This document shows positions 20,312 to 28,834 of a stretch of DNA of 64,000 nucleotides, piece by piece. Under the pieces are notes generated by a model, which worked only from the letters and a program-made list of their open reading frames with translations, did no database searches and had not been told where the DNA came from. The DNA is taken from assembly GCA_003116975.1 (NCBI GenBank), contig BGKB01000012.1:310001-374000 (forward strand), in the 5' to 3' direction. Each line of letters starts with the position of its first letter. The stretch's first letter is position 1. The stretch comes from Aurantiochytrium sp. KH105 (Eukaryota > Sar > Bigyra > Thraustochytrida > Thraustochytriidae). The position numbers were made by a program, and so were the translations under genes.

Positions 20312-20600
20312 CTGGTCTCACACCAATCTCGCAAGCCTCGACATCGGGCTCGGCGCGGTCGATGCCTGTTCGTCCAGCATCGATGCGCCCGCCCCAACCC
20401 CGAGGGCCGCCCTCCGACGTAAGCGCGTCATAGCGTTCCTGCGATCAGGACCGGCAACTCAAACGAGGACAACAAAACGGAAGAGGAGCTCGTTGACAAA
20501 TGGTTTGCTGTTTGAAAGTGCTCGTCGCGAAGTCCACGGGCCAATCAATCGATGACAGCTTCGGAACCCCAAGAACAATCTTACTTTTTTTTCTTTTTCC
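20312..20600 (+). repeat. Diverged tandem copy of the BAR gene 3' end and 3' flank
   Basis: This segment repeats about 20016-20311, which is the end of the BAR coding region plus its 3' flank. It keeps GTCCAGCATCGATGCGCCCG, the last codons (EELVDKWFAV and stop) and the flank GATGACAGCTTCGGAACCCC. It differs by scattered substitutions and lacks part of the coding copy around the GTANGT repeat. It has no promoter or start and sits beyond the real stop, so it is a non-coding duplicate. Confidence 0.9.
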
Positions 20601-20757
20601 TTGCTCTCTTCGATCTCGATCCGAAGCAATTCTTGATTTTGACCTGAGCAACGTCTCGCAGTGATCTCGACAGGATTTCTTCACTGGCCGATACTTTTCT
20701 CTCTTGGTTGTCGAGGAGGAAAAAATCGTAAAAAAGTAAAGAAGATATGGGTAGAAT

Positions 20758-22455
20758 TTACTGGTTCTTGACAAAGTCAATGCCCTTGTTGACCTGCTTG
20801 GTGAGGTCGCCAATCATCTCGTCGAACTTGGCCTTCTCGAAGTCGCTGAGCGCGGGGATCTCGCCGATCTTCTCAACGCCGTTGGGGCCGAGCTCGCAGG
20901 GAGTGGAGAAGAACTTGCAGCCCTTGTCCTCGGCAACGTGGGACTCGACGAAGGCGCACTCGGTGATGCCCTTCTCGCCGGCGGCGGCCTTGAGGAGGCT
21001 CTCGGTGAAGCGGGCGGCGGCGTAAGCCATGGAGAGGGTGGCGGAGCCAGCGCCCTCCTTGGCCTGGACGACCTCGTCACCGCCAAAGGCGATGCGGTGG
21101 CTGAGGCGCTCGATCTGCTCATCGGTAAAGTTGGCGCCCTCGATGTGGGAGAGGAGGGGCAGGATGGTGATGCCGGCGTGGCCGCCAATGACGGGCACGT
21201 TGATGTCCTTCATGGAGCGGCCGAGCTCGTTGCCGACGAAGCAGTTGGAGCGGACCACATCGAGGGTGGTGACACCCATGACCTTGCGCTTGTCGTAGAC
21301 GCCGTGGGCCTTGAGGGTCTCGGCCATGATGGGGACGGTCGAGTTGACGGGGTTGCTGATGATGAGCACAAAGGCGTTGGGGCAGGCCTCGGCGATGGTC
21401 TTACCGATGCTCTGCACGATGCTGGCGTTGGTGTTGAAGAGGTCATCGCGGCTCATGCCGGGCTTGCGGGGCACGCCAGCGGGGATGACGACGGCGTCGC
21501 AGCCGGCGAGCACCTCCTTCATGGCATCGGGGCCGTCACCGCCGGTCACGAGGCCCTCCGTGTCGATGTGGCCGAGGTCAGCGGCCACGCCCTTGGAGCC
21601 AACCTGAGATCGCGATCGTTGTCATCATCGTTCGTGAGACCCTTATCTCGTCAGTCTTCTTCAACTCTCTTTCTCTCTCCTCGGCACAAAACCACCCATC
21701 ATTCCCTTTCTTTCCTTCATTCATCCACGCATCCATCCACCTGCGCTCTCTCTCCCTGTGCATCCGCGCCTTCCTTCCTTCCTTCCTTCCTTCCTTCCTT
21801 CCATCTCCTCCTTGCTTCCATCCATCTCCTTTCCTCTCCTTTCCTTTCCCTTCGTTTCCATGAGGCCTGCATTCGCGGTCCTGCGCTCGCGGCCGCCGCC
21901 TCCTGCAGGAGGGAAGACCCGCGCGAACGGGAAAGCGCTTTCGCCTGCGCCTACGCTTGTGCTTTCTTTCGCGCCGCTCTCGCACGCACGCGCGCGATCG
22001 CAGGCAGGTCCACGTTCGCGGGCAGGCAGGAAACGTGAGGCGAGGGAAGAGGCCAGGAGGATCGCGCGGATAGAAAGAAGGAAGAGCCAAGAAGAAAGAA
22101 AGAAGGAAAGAAAGAAAGAAAGGGGCGGCCGCGAGAAGGAGGCGAAAGATCCTCCTCCCTCGCGCGCGCTCTCGCTCGCACTCCCGGTCCCTCCCGGCGG
22201 CGAGCTCTGCGCGGACGCGGCCCGTCTCGAGCTCGTTCACTCTGGCCCCGGAGCCCGCACTGGGCGGGGCGCACTTACGACGTCGCTGAGGCGAAGGTCG
22301 CCGACGTAGGGGCTCTGCTTGAGCAGCAGGCTGAGCGGCGCGCCGATGCCGCCCGAGGCGCCGACGACGCCGACGGTGGCGGCCTTGGTGCTCATGGCGC
22401 GCGCGGCGCCGGCGGCGCTGGCGAGCCCGCGCGCGGCCTTCATCGAGGCGAGCAT
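20758..22455 (-). CDS. mdh: Mitochondrial malate dehydrogenase, two exons
   Basis: Catalyses NAD-dependent malate/oxaloacetate interconversion in the TCA cycle. Exon 1 is 22279-22455 and exon 2 is 20758-21603, separated by a 675-bp phase-0 intron (GTAAGT...CTCAG on the minus strand); the join reads LRLSDV-VGSKGVAADL. The protein is 340 residues. The first 25 residues (MLASMKAARGLASAAGAARA) look like a mitochondrial presequence. The NAD site is GASGGIG (32-38). Substrate-binding arginines lie in the mobile loop PRKPGMSR (Arg105, Arg111), the Asp/Arg pair is LDVVR (Asp174, Arg177) and the catalytic His is in IGGHAG (His201). An upstream motif shared with the PRODH gene lies at 22654-22670. It is the mitochondrial/bacterial MDH type, not cytosolic MDH. 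Confidence 0.95.
21604..22278 (-). other. mdh: MDH intron with opposed CTTCC and GGAAG tracts
   Basis: The donor is GTAAGT (22273-22278 complement) and the acceptor is CTCAG at 21604. On the plus strand a TTCC tetranucleotide tract (about 21771-21801) and a GAAAG/GGAAG-rich tract (about 22076-22128) face each other, so the intron RNA could fold on itself. Long open frames inside it are repeat-driven. Confidence 0.85.
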
Positions 22456-22653
22456 CTTCTCTGCGTCTGCGTCTGCTGCTGCTGTCTGCGTCTGCTGCTG
22501 CTGCTGTCTTTGCTGCTGCGCTGGAGTTCCGGATATGCTGCCGCCAATCCACTCCGCTCCACGCCAGAGCACGCGGACAGAGAGAGCGAGGCCGCAAGTG
22601 CGCCGCGCCGCGCGCAAGTCGGGAATGCCGCCGCGCAAAGGGAGGATTGGCCG

Positions 22654-22670
22654 CCGCAAGTGCACTATGG
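22654..22670 (-). promoter_or_regulatory. Candidate upstream element of MDH, CCGCAAGTGCACTATGG
   Basis: It lies about 200 bp upstream of the MDH start codon. It matches 16 of 17 bases with an element about 300 bp upstream of PRODH (58614-58630), and the match continues into a GC-rich CMGCGCCG tail. Function is inferred. Confidence 0.45.
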
Positions 22671-23280
22671 CAGCGCCGTGCAGCGCAGTGCAGCGCAGTG
22701 CAGCGCAGGGAGAAAGAAAGGAGGAAACAACCGCGCAGCTCTTCCTTCTGGTCTTATCTTGGCTTGGCTTGTCTGATTATCCTCGAGCCGAGCGGACTCG
22801 ACGCAACGCGAGTCTTTGCGACGGTCGGCGCCGGCCCGCGCTGCTGCTGCTGCCGGCTGCGGATCGCGCGCAGGGCAGCGCGTGGGCGTGGACTCGTGTC
22901 GATCCGGGTGCTGTATACCATGCCGGCCAGGCAGCCAGGCAGGCAGCCACTGCTGCTGCAGCTGCAGCTGCTGCGAACCTCGCCTCGCCATTGCTCGCGC
23001 GGCGTGCACACGCGTAATATCAAGCAGCAGTCGCAGCAAGTAAGAGCAAGTAAGAGCAAGCAGCGACAAGCTAGCCAAGCAAGCAGCCTCGTTCGTTCCA
23101 GACGTACGTCGAGGCTTGGCTTCTTTCTGCGCATGCGCGGGAGACCGCGCGCCGCGGCCTGAGAAAGCCTGCCTGCAGGTCAGCCATGGCCAGCAACAGC
23201 AGCAGCCACTGCCAGTAGCAGCCAGTCCTGCTGGCAGGCCCAGATCCGGCAGGCGCACCGTGAGCAAGCACCGTGCAACC

Positions 23281-23292
23281 ATCGATCAATCG
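23281..23292. promoter_or_regulatory. Recurrent 12-mer ATCGATCAATCG, copy 2
   Basis: The same 12 bases as at 16774-16785, here between the divergent MDH and RBM42-like genes. Confidence 0.4.
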
Positions 23293-23575
23293 CAGTGCTC
23301 GATCGCGGAGCTCGATCGCGGAGCTCAGCGCCGGCATTCGTTCGGTCGGTGGCATACTTTTCATGTCGAGAGGCAAGTTATCGGCGGAGAACGTCAGCTA
23401 ACTGGGTGCTGCAGCTGCAGCTGCCTGCTGCAGCTTTCATCATCGTCAGCATCAGTGTCATCGGCGTGGCAGCGAGCAAGCCAGCACGGGCGGCGTCGTC
23501 GAAGATCCTGCTGCTGCTGCAGCTGCGTGGCTGCTGGTGCTGCTCGCAGCTGCAGCAGGTGCTGCTGCCAACCGT

Positions 23576-23637
23576 ACAATGCAATGCAATGCAATGCAAT
23601 GCAATGCAATACAATGCAATGCAATGCAATGCAATGC
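23576..23637 (+). repeat. Pentanucleotide (GCAAT)n array, about 12 copies
   Basis: A near-perfect array with one variant unit (ACAAT). A shorter, related GCATT stretch appears at about 25403-25427. Confidence 0.9.
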
Positions 23638-24093
23638 GGCGCGATGCAATCCAGAGTGGGGACGGAGACAAGGAAGGAAATGCGGCCAGCGGGAAGGCAC
23701 GGGTAAGGCGCATAAGGGGCAGCCCGCCAGCTCTCGTCCACGACACCGCGAGCGGTTCTCGCCCGGACAGTATGGAGGCTGTTTAAGGTGGTAGCGGCGA
23801 TGTGCAGCCACGTTCTGTTCTGCGGGATGGGGCGAGGCAGAACGAAAGGATATTCTGGGATTCGGAGATCAAGGATATCCTTGGGTACTGCTGTGAGGGT
23901 TGCGCAGGCTGAGACAAGAGGGGCAAAAACAACCAGTCAACTTGCCTGAAGCCACGCGCAGAGCACGTATCTCGAGCTCTCTATCTGCGCGAGGGCGCGA
24001 GCGGACGGGGAGGGTGCGAGCGAGGCAGAGAGAGACCCGGCGGATAGACGCTGAGTGCAGGAGGGCCACGCACGAGAGGTGTGCGAAGCAACG

Positions 24094-24966
24094 ATGGCTG
24101 AAAACAAGGGCGACGAAGACATCGAGGACCACCTCGCGGCCTTCGAGGCAGAGGTGGCCGCGCTCGACGTAGACCTTGAAGAAGGGAAAGAAGAAGCAAA
24201 AGGTGGCGATGCCAAGGCCGAGGAATCAACCGAGACCATTGAAAGTCTCGCACAAAGTGAAGAGCAAGAAGACGAAGCTCAAGCTGGCATGTCTCATGCG
24301 CAAGCTTCGTCTTCATCGTCGTCAATGCCGTCCTCAGCGGAAACGAAAAAAGAATCGTCTTCTTCGGTGGCCGCTTTTGCACAGCCACAGCTTAATCAGG
24401 CATATCTGGACGCACTTGAATCACGCGCCTCGAATCGCCATCAGCGTCGCATGGGCTCTTACTCGGCCGAGGATGACAAAGAGCCCAGCGGCAGCAACAG
24501 CAGCAGCACCAGCGTGGGCGCGCAACAGGGCGCAGCAGCTGACGGCGCCGGGGACACTTCCGATTCCGCACGTGGCCAGAAACGAGCGTTGCGTGTGGGC
24601 GCGGCTGGCAGATTCGAAGACAAAACGCTGGAGGAATGGCCAGAAAATGATTTTCGACTTTGGGTTGGCCAGCTCGGCAACGACGTGAATGATGGCATGC
24701 TCAAGAGCAAATTTGCTGACTACAAGAGCTTTAACATGGCGCGTGTTATTCGGAATCGCAAGACTCACAAGTCCAAAGGTTACGGAATTGTGAGTTTTAG
24801 CGACCCAATGGAAATGGTTCGCGCCATGCGCGAGCAACAGAGCAAGTACTGCGGAACGCGACGCATGCAAATTCGCCGGAGCCGCGCTGAAGATCGCGAT
24901 CTCTCCACGGTGCAAAAGAAGAACAAAAAGCGGAAACAGGCAATGGATCGTCTTGGCGTTTTTTGA
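24094..24966 (+). CDS. RBM42-like RNA-binding protein (single RRM)
   Basis: RBM42-type proteins bind RNA and associate with hnRNP K/splicing complexes in animals. The C-terminal third matches the family: EEWPENDFRLWVGQLGNDVN, then MARVIRNRKTHKSKGYGIVS with the RNP1-like octamer, and YCGTRRMQIRRSRAEDRDL, placing the RRM at about residues 185-265. The tail (KKNKKRKQAMDRLGVF) is basic. The N-terminal half is acidic and Ser-rich with a short helical piece (LNQAYLDALESRASNRHQRR) often seen in this family. I chose ATG 24094 for its purine at -3 and G at +4; an in-frame ATG at 24055 would add 13 residues. The product is 290 residues. Nuclear location is inferred. Confidence 0.88.
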   Translation: MAENKGDEDIEDHLAAFEAEVAALDVDLEEGKEEAKGGDAKAEESTETIESLAQSEEQEDEAQAGMSHAQASSSSSSMPSSAETKKESSSSVAAFAQPQLNQAYLDALESRASNRHQRRMGSYSAEDDKEPSGSNSSSTSVGAQQGAAADGAGDTSDSARGQKRALRVGAAGRFEDKTLEEWPENDFRLWVGQLGNDVNDGMLKSKFADYKSFNMARVIRNRKTHKSKGYGIVSFSDPMEMVRAMREQQSKYCGTRRMQIRRSRAEDRDLSTVQKKNKKRKQAMDRLGVF

Positions 24967-25972
24967 TTTCTTCCCCTCTCCTTCTTCTTCTTCTTCTTCT
25001 TCGCTCGATCAGAAAGGTTCCTAAAAAGAAAAGTAGTGAGAACAGCGAGCGAGCGAGCCGAAAGGGACGTTCTTTGCTTGTGCCGACTTCTTTCGGCTTC
25101 TTCTGGACATCTGGCTGACCTTCTCAGCAGCAGCGTCATCTCGATTCCAGCAGCCACTTTTGGCGACCAAGTACGAGCCAGGTCAAAAACTGTACCACCC
25201 TCTTATACTTTGCTCCCTCCGCTTCTCCCCGGGACGACGAAAAGGCAACAACGATGAAGTCCCAATTGGTCGCCAAAGGAGAGAGAGAGAGGCAAAAAAA
25301 AAAAAAAAAAAAGAGCCTACGAAATTTTGTTTGCAAGTCGCTCGCCGCCCCGGGGGGTGCCTTTTCACCTGGCTGTGCACTCGTGCGAAGAAAGGACAAG
25401 CATTGCATTGCATCGCATTGCATCGTCTTCACAGTAATGTGGGCCAAGAACAAAACATGCAAAGCAAGGCTTTCTCGTGCACGAAAGGAGAGAGAAAGAA
25501 AAAAAAATTAGGAGGGGGAGAAAGAAAAGAAAAAAGCAGAGGCAGCTGTGGTAGATGGGGTTGCGCAAGAGAACGTCCGCCGGCGGTGGTCCCAAAGGGC
25601 GGGCGCTACGAAAACGCCGCCGGCGGTGGTCCCAAGGCAGGCGTGCGCGCGCGCTCTTGCGTGGTGGTGCGGTTCGTACTATTTTCTGGTGCTCGCTCGG
25701 TCTGCCAGCCCGAGGGTCGGCCTGCCGCTTCTTTTTGTCCGAGGATCTCTCGGGTCATCCATCGATACATCAGGGAGCCATCAATCTTGAAATTGCCAGA
25801 GCTGCAAAAGAAGTTGCTCGCGGCTTCTGCCCTCGCGCTCCGCGGTGCTGGCCGTCCTCTCTCTCTCTCTCTCTCTTTTTCTTTTTCTCTCTCGCTCGCT
25901 CTTTATCCCGTTCGAGGCCGTTTAGGTAAAACCTGGAGAGCGCGCACGCGCAGCGCTTTGGTCTCGTGCAAG
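24967..25972. other. 1.0-kb intergenic region, 5' region of myosin I
   Basis: It contains a TTC run just after the RBM42-like stop (about 24981-25001), an A-run (about 25293-25311), GCATT repeats (about 25403-25427), a 19-bp direct repeat (25577-25595 and 25617-25635) and a CT tract (about 25858-25876). The myosin frame is open through part of it but the translation is low-complexity and unlike any myosin extension. Confidence 0.55.
25577..25635 (+). repeat. Direct repeat CCGCCGGCGGTGGTCCCAA, two copies 40 bp apart
   Basis: Copies at 25577-25595 and 25617-25635 are identical over 19 bases and include the palindromic core CCGCCGGCGG. They sit 340-400 bp upstream of the myosin start codon and could be a paired promoter element. 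Confidence 0.75.
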
Positions 25973-28834
25973 ATGGAAAAACGACGCATCGAAAAGGGCC
26001 GGGTCGATGACTTGGTCCTCATCGAGGAGGTCTCGCAAGATGAGATTGTCGCGACGCTGAAGCGGCGCTTCGACTCCAAGCAGATTTACACGTACATTGG
26101 CACGGTACTCTTGTCTGTAAATCCATTCAAGACGATTCAAGGCTTGTACGGAGAAGAAATGATTAGCAAGTACGAGGGCAAGATGAACTACGAGCTCGCC
26201 CCTCACGTCTACGCCGTGGCCGAAAATGGGTACCGTTCAATGATGCGCACAAACATGAACCAATGTGTACTTGTGTCTGGCGAGAGTGGTTCGGGCAAGA
26301 CGGAAGCAACGAAGCGTGTGCTTGAGTTTGTTGCAGCCGTGAGCGGCACCGGCTACGCGGGTATCAAGGACGCTCTGCTGAACAGCAATCCGTTGCTCGA
26401 AGCGTTCGGAAATGCGCGCACCTTGCGCAACGACAACTCATCTCGTTTTGGCAAGTACATGGAAGTCATGTTCGACTACAAGGGCGAGCCCGTCCAGGGT
26501 TCGATTTCCAACTACCTGCTCGAGAACCCCCGCGTGGTTTCGCATGCCGAGGGCGAGCAGAATTTCCACATTTTCTACATGGTTTTGGAAGGCATGCCTG
26601 AGGCACAAAAGAAAGAACTGCACCTTGCGGGGCACACGGCAAGCAGCTTTAGATACCTTGGCGAGGAGCGTCCAGCCTCGCAGCGGAGCGCGACGCCCGA
26701 TTTTGCCGGCATCGACCGCGCCATGGATGGCGTTGGACTTACCGCGGAGCAAAAGAGTGATCTGTACCGCATTGTAGCGGCAGTGCTATGGACAGGACAG
26801 ATTGACTTTGAAGACGACCACGCGGCCGGCGCGGACAGCGGCAAGTCCGGCAGCAAAGTCAAGCGCGAAGGCGAAAGCGGTCAAGCGTTGGCGAACGCAG
26901 CGAGCTTACTGGGCGTGGACGCACAAGCGCTGGAGCGCGCGATGGTGATGCGCAAAATTGTGACGCGGGGCGACACGGTCGACAAGGTTCTGCACAAGGA
27001 GGAAGCGTATGAGACCCGGGATGCTCTCGCCAAGGCACTGTACGCGCGCACGTTTGAGCTGGTGGTCGCCTGGATCAACGTTGCGATGCGGAACGCAGAC
27101 CTCGCGGACGACCGGAACTACCGGCGCAACAGTTTCCGCAGATATACAAGCATTGGTGTGCTGGACATTTATGGCTTTGAGATCTTTGAAAAGAACAGCT
27201 TTGAGCAGCTGTGCATCAACTACTGCAACGAGAAGCTGCAACAGTACTTTATCGAGCTCACGTTGCGCGCCGAGCAGGAAGAGTATGCCGCCGAGGGCAT
27301 TGAATGGGAGCACATTGAGTACTTTAACAACAAGACGGTGTGCGATTTGATTGAGGCCAAGCAGAAACCGCACCCTGGCATTCTGGCCCTTGTGGACGAG
27401 GAGTGCTCGCTCTTGGGCAAGGTAGACGATTTGACATTGCTCAAGAAGCTGGATAAGACGCTGCGCGACCACGCGCACTACGAGGAGGTCAAGGTGAGCC
27501 CGCACCACTTTGTGGTCAAGCATTACGCCGGCAATGTCAAGTACACGGCGACGGGATTCTTGGATAAGAACCGCGATACGCTTTGGCGTGACCTGGTGGA
27601 GACGGTGGCTTCGTCTTCGCTCACCTTTGTGCAAGATCTTTTCCCCGAGGCGAAGCAGAAGCGTGACCAGAAGAAGCCACCTACGGCGGGCGGCAAGTTC
27701 CGCACGCAAATGCACGAGCTGATTGGTACCTTGCAGTTGTGCAACCCTCACTACATTCGCTGCATCAAGCCGAACGAAAAGAAGATGGGCGGCCTCTTTG
27801 AGGCAGAGCGCGTGGTGGACCAGGCCCGGTACCTCGGTCTACTGGAGAATGTTCGCGTGCGCCGCGCCGGCTTTGCGCACCGCAAGCCACTCGACGAGTT
27901 TGTGCACCGATACAAGATGCTTTCACGGCAGACGTGGCCGCGGGGATGCGGGGATCTTCGCGAAGACGCGCGGCACGTGCTGGAGGCCGCTGGCGTGGAC
28001 GAGGACGGCTACAGGTTTGGACACACCAAGGTGTTTGTACGCAAGCCCATGACGCTGTTTGCGCTGGAGGACATGCGGGAGAACAAGCTGCACGCGCTGG
28101 TATCGTCGGTGCAGGTGGCCTTTCGTGCGTGGAAGGCGCGCAAGATGCTCAAGGAGCTGCGGGATCGCTCGATGAGTCTGTTTAGCGGCCAGAAGCGCCG
28201 TGGTGGCTCGTTCCGCGTATACTTTTTGGGAGACTACATTCGTGTCAAGGAGCATCCGAGCGTGCTCGCGGCCGCGGGGGGCGAGACGATTTTGTTTGCT
28301 GACACGGTCGACAAGATCAACCGCAGCTGCAAGGCACAGGTACGTCTGTGCGTGCTGACGACGGCTCATCTTCTCGTGCTGCGGGCCAAGCCGGATAAGC
28401 AGCAAAAGGGCGCCTTTGAATTTGCAGGTATCTCGCGCAAGGTGGCGCTCGCGGACCTAGCGACGGCGACGCTATCGACGTTTGCTGACGGCTTTGTGGC
28501 GCTCGACGTCAAGGGGGGTGCGCAAGCGACGATCTTTTTGCACTCTGCTCGCAAGGCGGAGATCATTACGCTGCTCAAGGGCCAATGTCCCGGGTTGGAG
28601 TTGCGTTTCCAGGACAGTTTCCAGTACGTTTCGTACAAGCCGTCGCTGTTTGGAGGGCGGTCGACGACGGGCCCCACGGAGTCGCGCACTTTGGTTTTCA
28701 ACGAGTCGGCGGGCAAGATCGACGCCGCGAGCATACCCAAGATTGCCTATGCCAAGGCGCAGCACGCCGTCAATGTGCAGATTCCGCCCACCATGGGTTC
28801 TCGTGCGCTCATCCAGCTTTCGCACGCGGCCTGA
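25973..28834 (+). CDS. Class I myosin, short-tailed (motor, one IQ, TH1)
   Basis: An actin-based motor linking membranes to the cytoskeleton, 953 residues. The motor (about residues 10-700) has the P-loop GESGSGKT (103-110), switch I region NARTLRNDNSSRFGKYM, and switch II DIYGFEIFEKNSFEQLCINY. A light-chain-binding IQ-like helix follows (VQVAFRAWKARKMLKELRD, about 705-725). The tail is a TH1 lipid-binding domain (about 735-930, FRVYFLGDYIRVKEHPSV). No SH3 or proline-rich TH2 region is present, so it is the short-tailed form. The residue 16 before DALAK (TEDS site) reads as Asp (RGDTVD), which predicts constitutive activity without heavy-chain kinase control. The start MEKRRIEKGRVDDLV matches typical myosin I N-termini; the open frame upstream to 25160 is rejected as leader. 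Confidence 0.95.
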   Translation: MEKRRIEKGRVDDLVLIEEVSQDEIVATLKRRFDSKQIYTYIGTVLLSVNPFKTIQGLYGEEMISKYEGKMNYELAPHVYAVAENGYRSMMRTNMNQCVLVSGESGSGKTEATKRVLEFVAAVSGTGYAGIKDALLNSNPLLEAFGNARTLRNDNSSRFGKYMEVMFDYKGEPVQGSISNYLLENPRVVSHAEGEQNFHIFYMVLEGMPEAQKKELHLAGHTASSFRYLGEERPASQRSATPDFAGIDRAMDGVGLTAEQKSDLYRIVAAVLWTGQIDFEDDHAAGADSGKSGSKVKREGESGQALANAASLLGVDAQALERAMVMRKIVTRGDTVDKVLHKEEAYETRDALAKALYARTFELVVAWINVAMRNADLADDRNYRRNSFRRYTSIGVLDIYGFEIFEKNSFEQLCINYCNEKLQQYFIELTLRAEQEEYAAEGIEWEHIEYFNNKTVCDLIEAKQKPHPGILALVDEECSLLGKVDDLTLLKKLDKTLRDHAHYEEVKVSPHHFVVKHYAGNVKYTATGFLDKNRDTLWRDLVETVASSSLTFVQDLFPEAKQKRDQKKPPTAGGKFRTQMHELIGTLQLCNPHYIRCIKPNEKKMGGLFEAERVVDQARYLGLLENVRVRRAGFAHRKPLDEFVHRYKMLSRQTWPRGCGDLREDARHVLEAAGVDEDGYRFGHTKVFVRKPMTLFALEDMRENKLHALVSSVQVAFRAWKARKMLKELRDRSMSLFSGQKRRGGSFRVYFLGDYIRVKEHPSVLAAAGGETILFADTVDKINRSCKAQVRLCVLTTAHLLVLRAKPDKQQKGAFEFAGISRKVALADLATATLSTFADGFVALDVKGGAQATIFLHSARKAEIITLLKGQCPGLELRFQDSFQYVSYKPSLFGGRSTTGPTESRTLVFNESAGKIDAASIPKIAYAKAQHAVNVQIPPTMGSRALIQLSHAA

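Larger units (their letters stand above)
22456..24093. other. 1.6-kb divergent intergenic region (MDH / RBM42-like)
   Basis: It contains CTG/CTGCGT runs next to the MDH start (22460-22520), the candidate mitochondrial-gene motif (22654-22670), a 10-bp tandem CAGCGCAGTG (22681-22708), a 13-bp tandem TCGATCGCGGAGC (about 23299-23324), an AATGC array (23576-23637) and many CAG/CTG-type runs. No gene is supported. Confidence 0.55.

Noticed and set aside
21578-22597. 339-residue minus-strand frame across the MDH intron
   Set aside because: It spans the splice sites defined by MDH homology and is Arg-rich repeat translation.
23576-23637. CRISPR-like array
   Set aside because: It is a plain pentanucleotide microsatellite without spacers, in a eukaryotic context.
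25160-25972. N-terminal extension of myosin I
   Set aside because: The translation includes a poly-Lys from an A-run, microsatellite residues and no myosin-like sequence; the Met at 25973 matches known starts.
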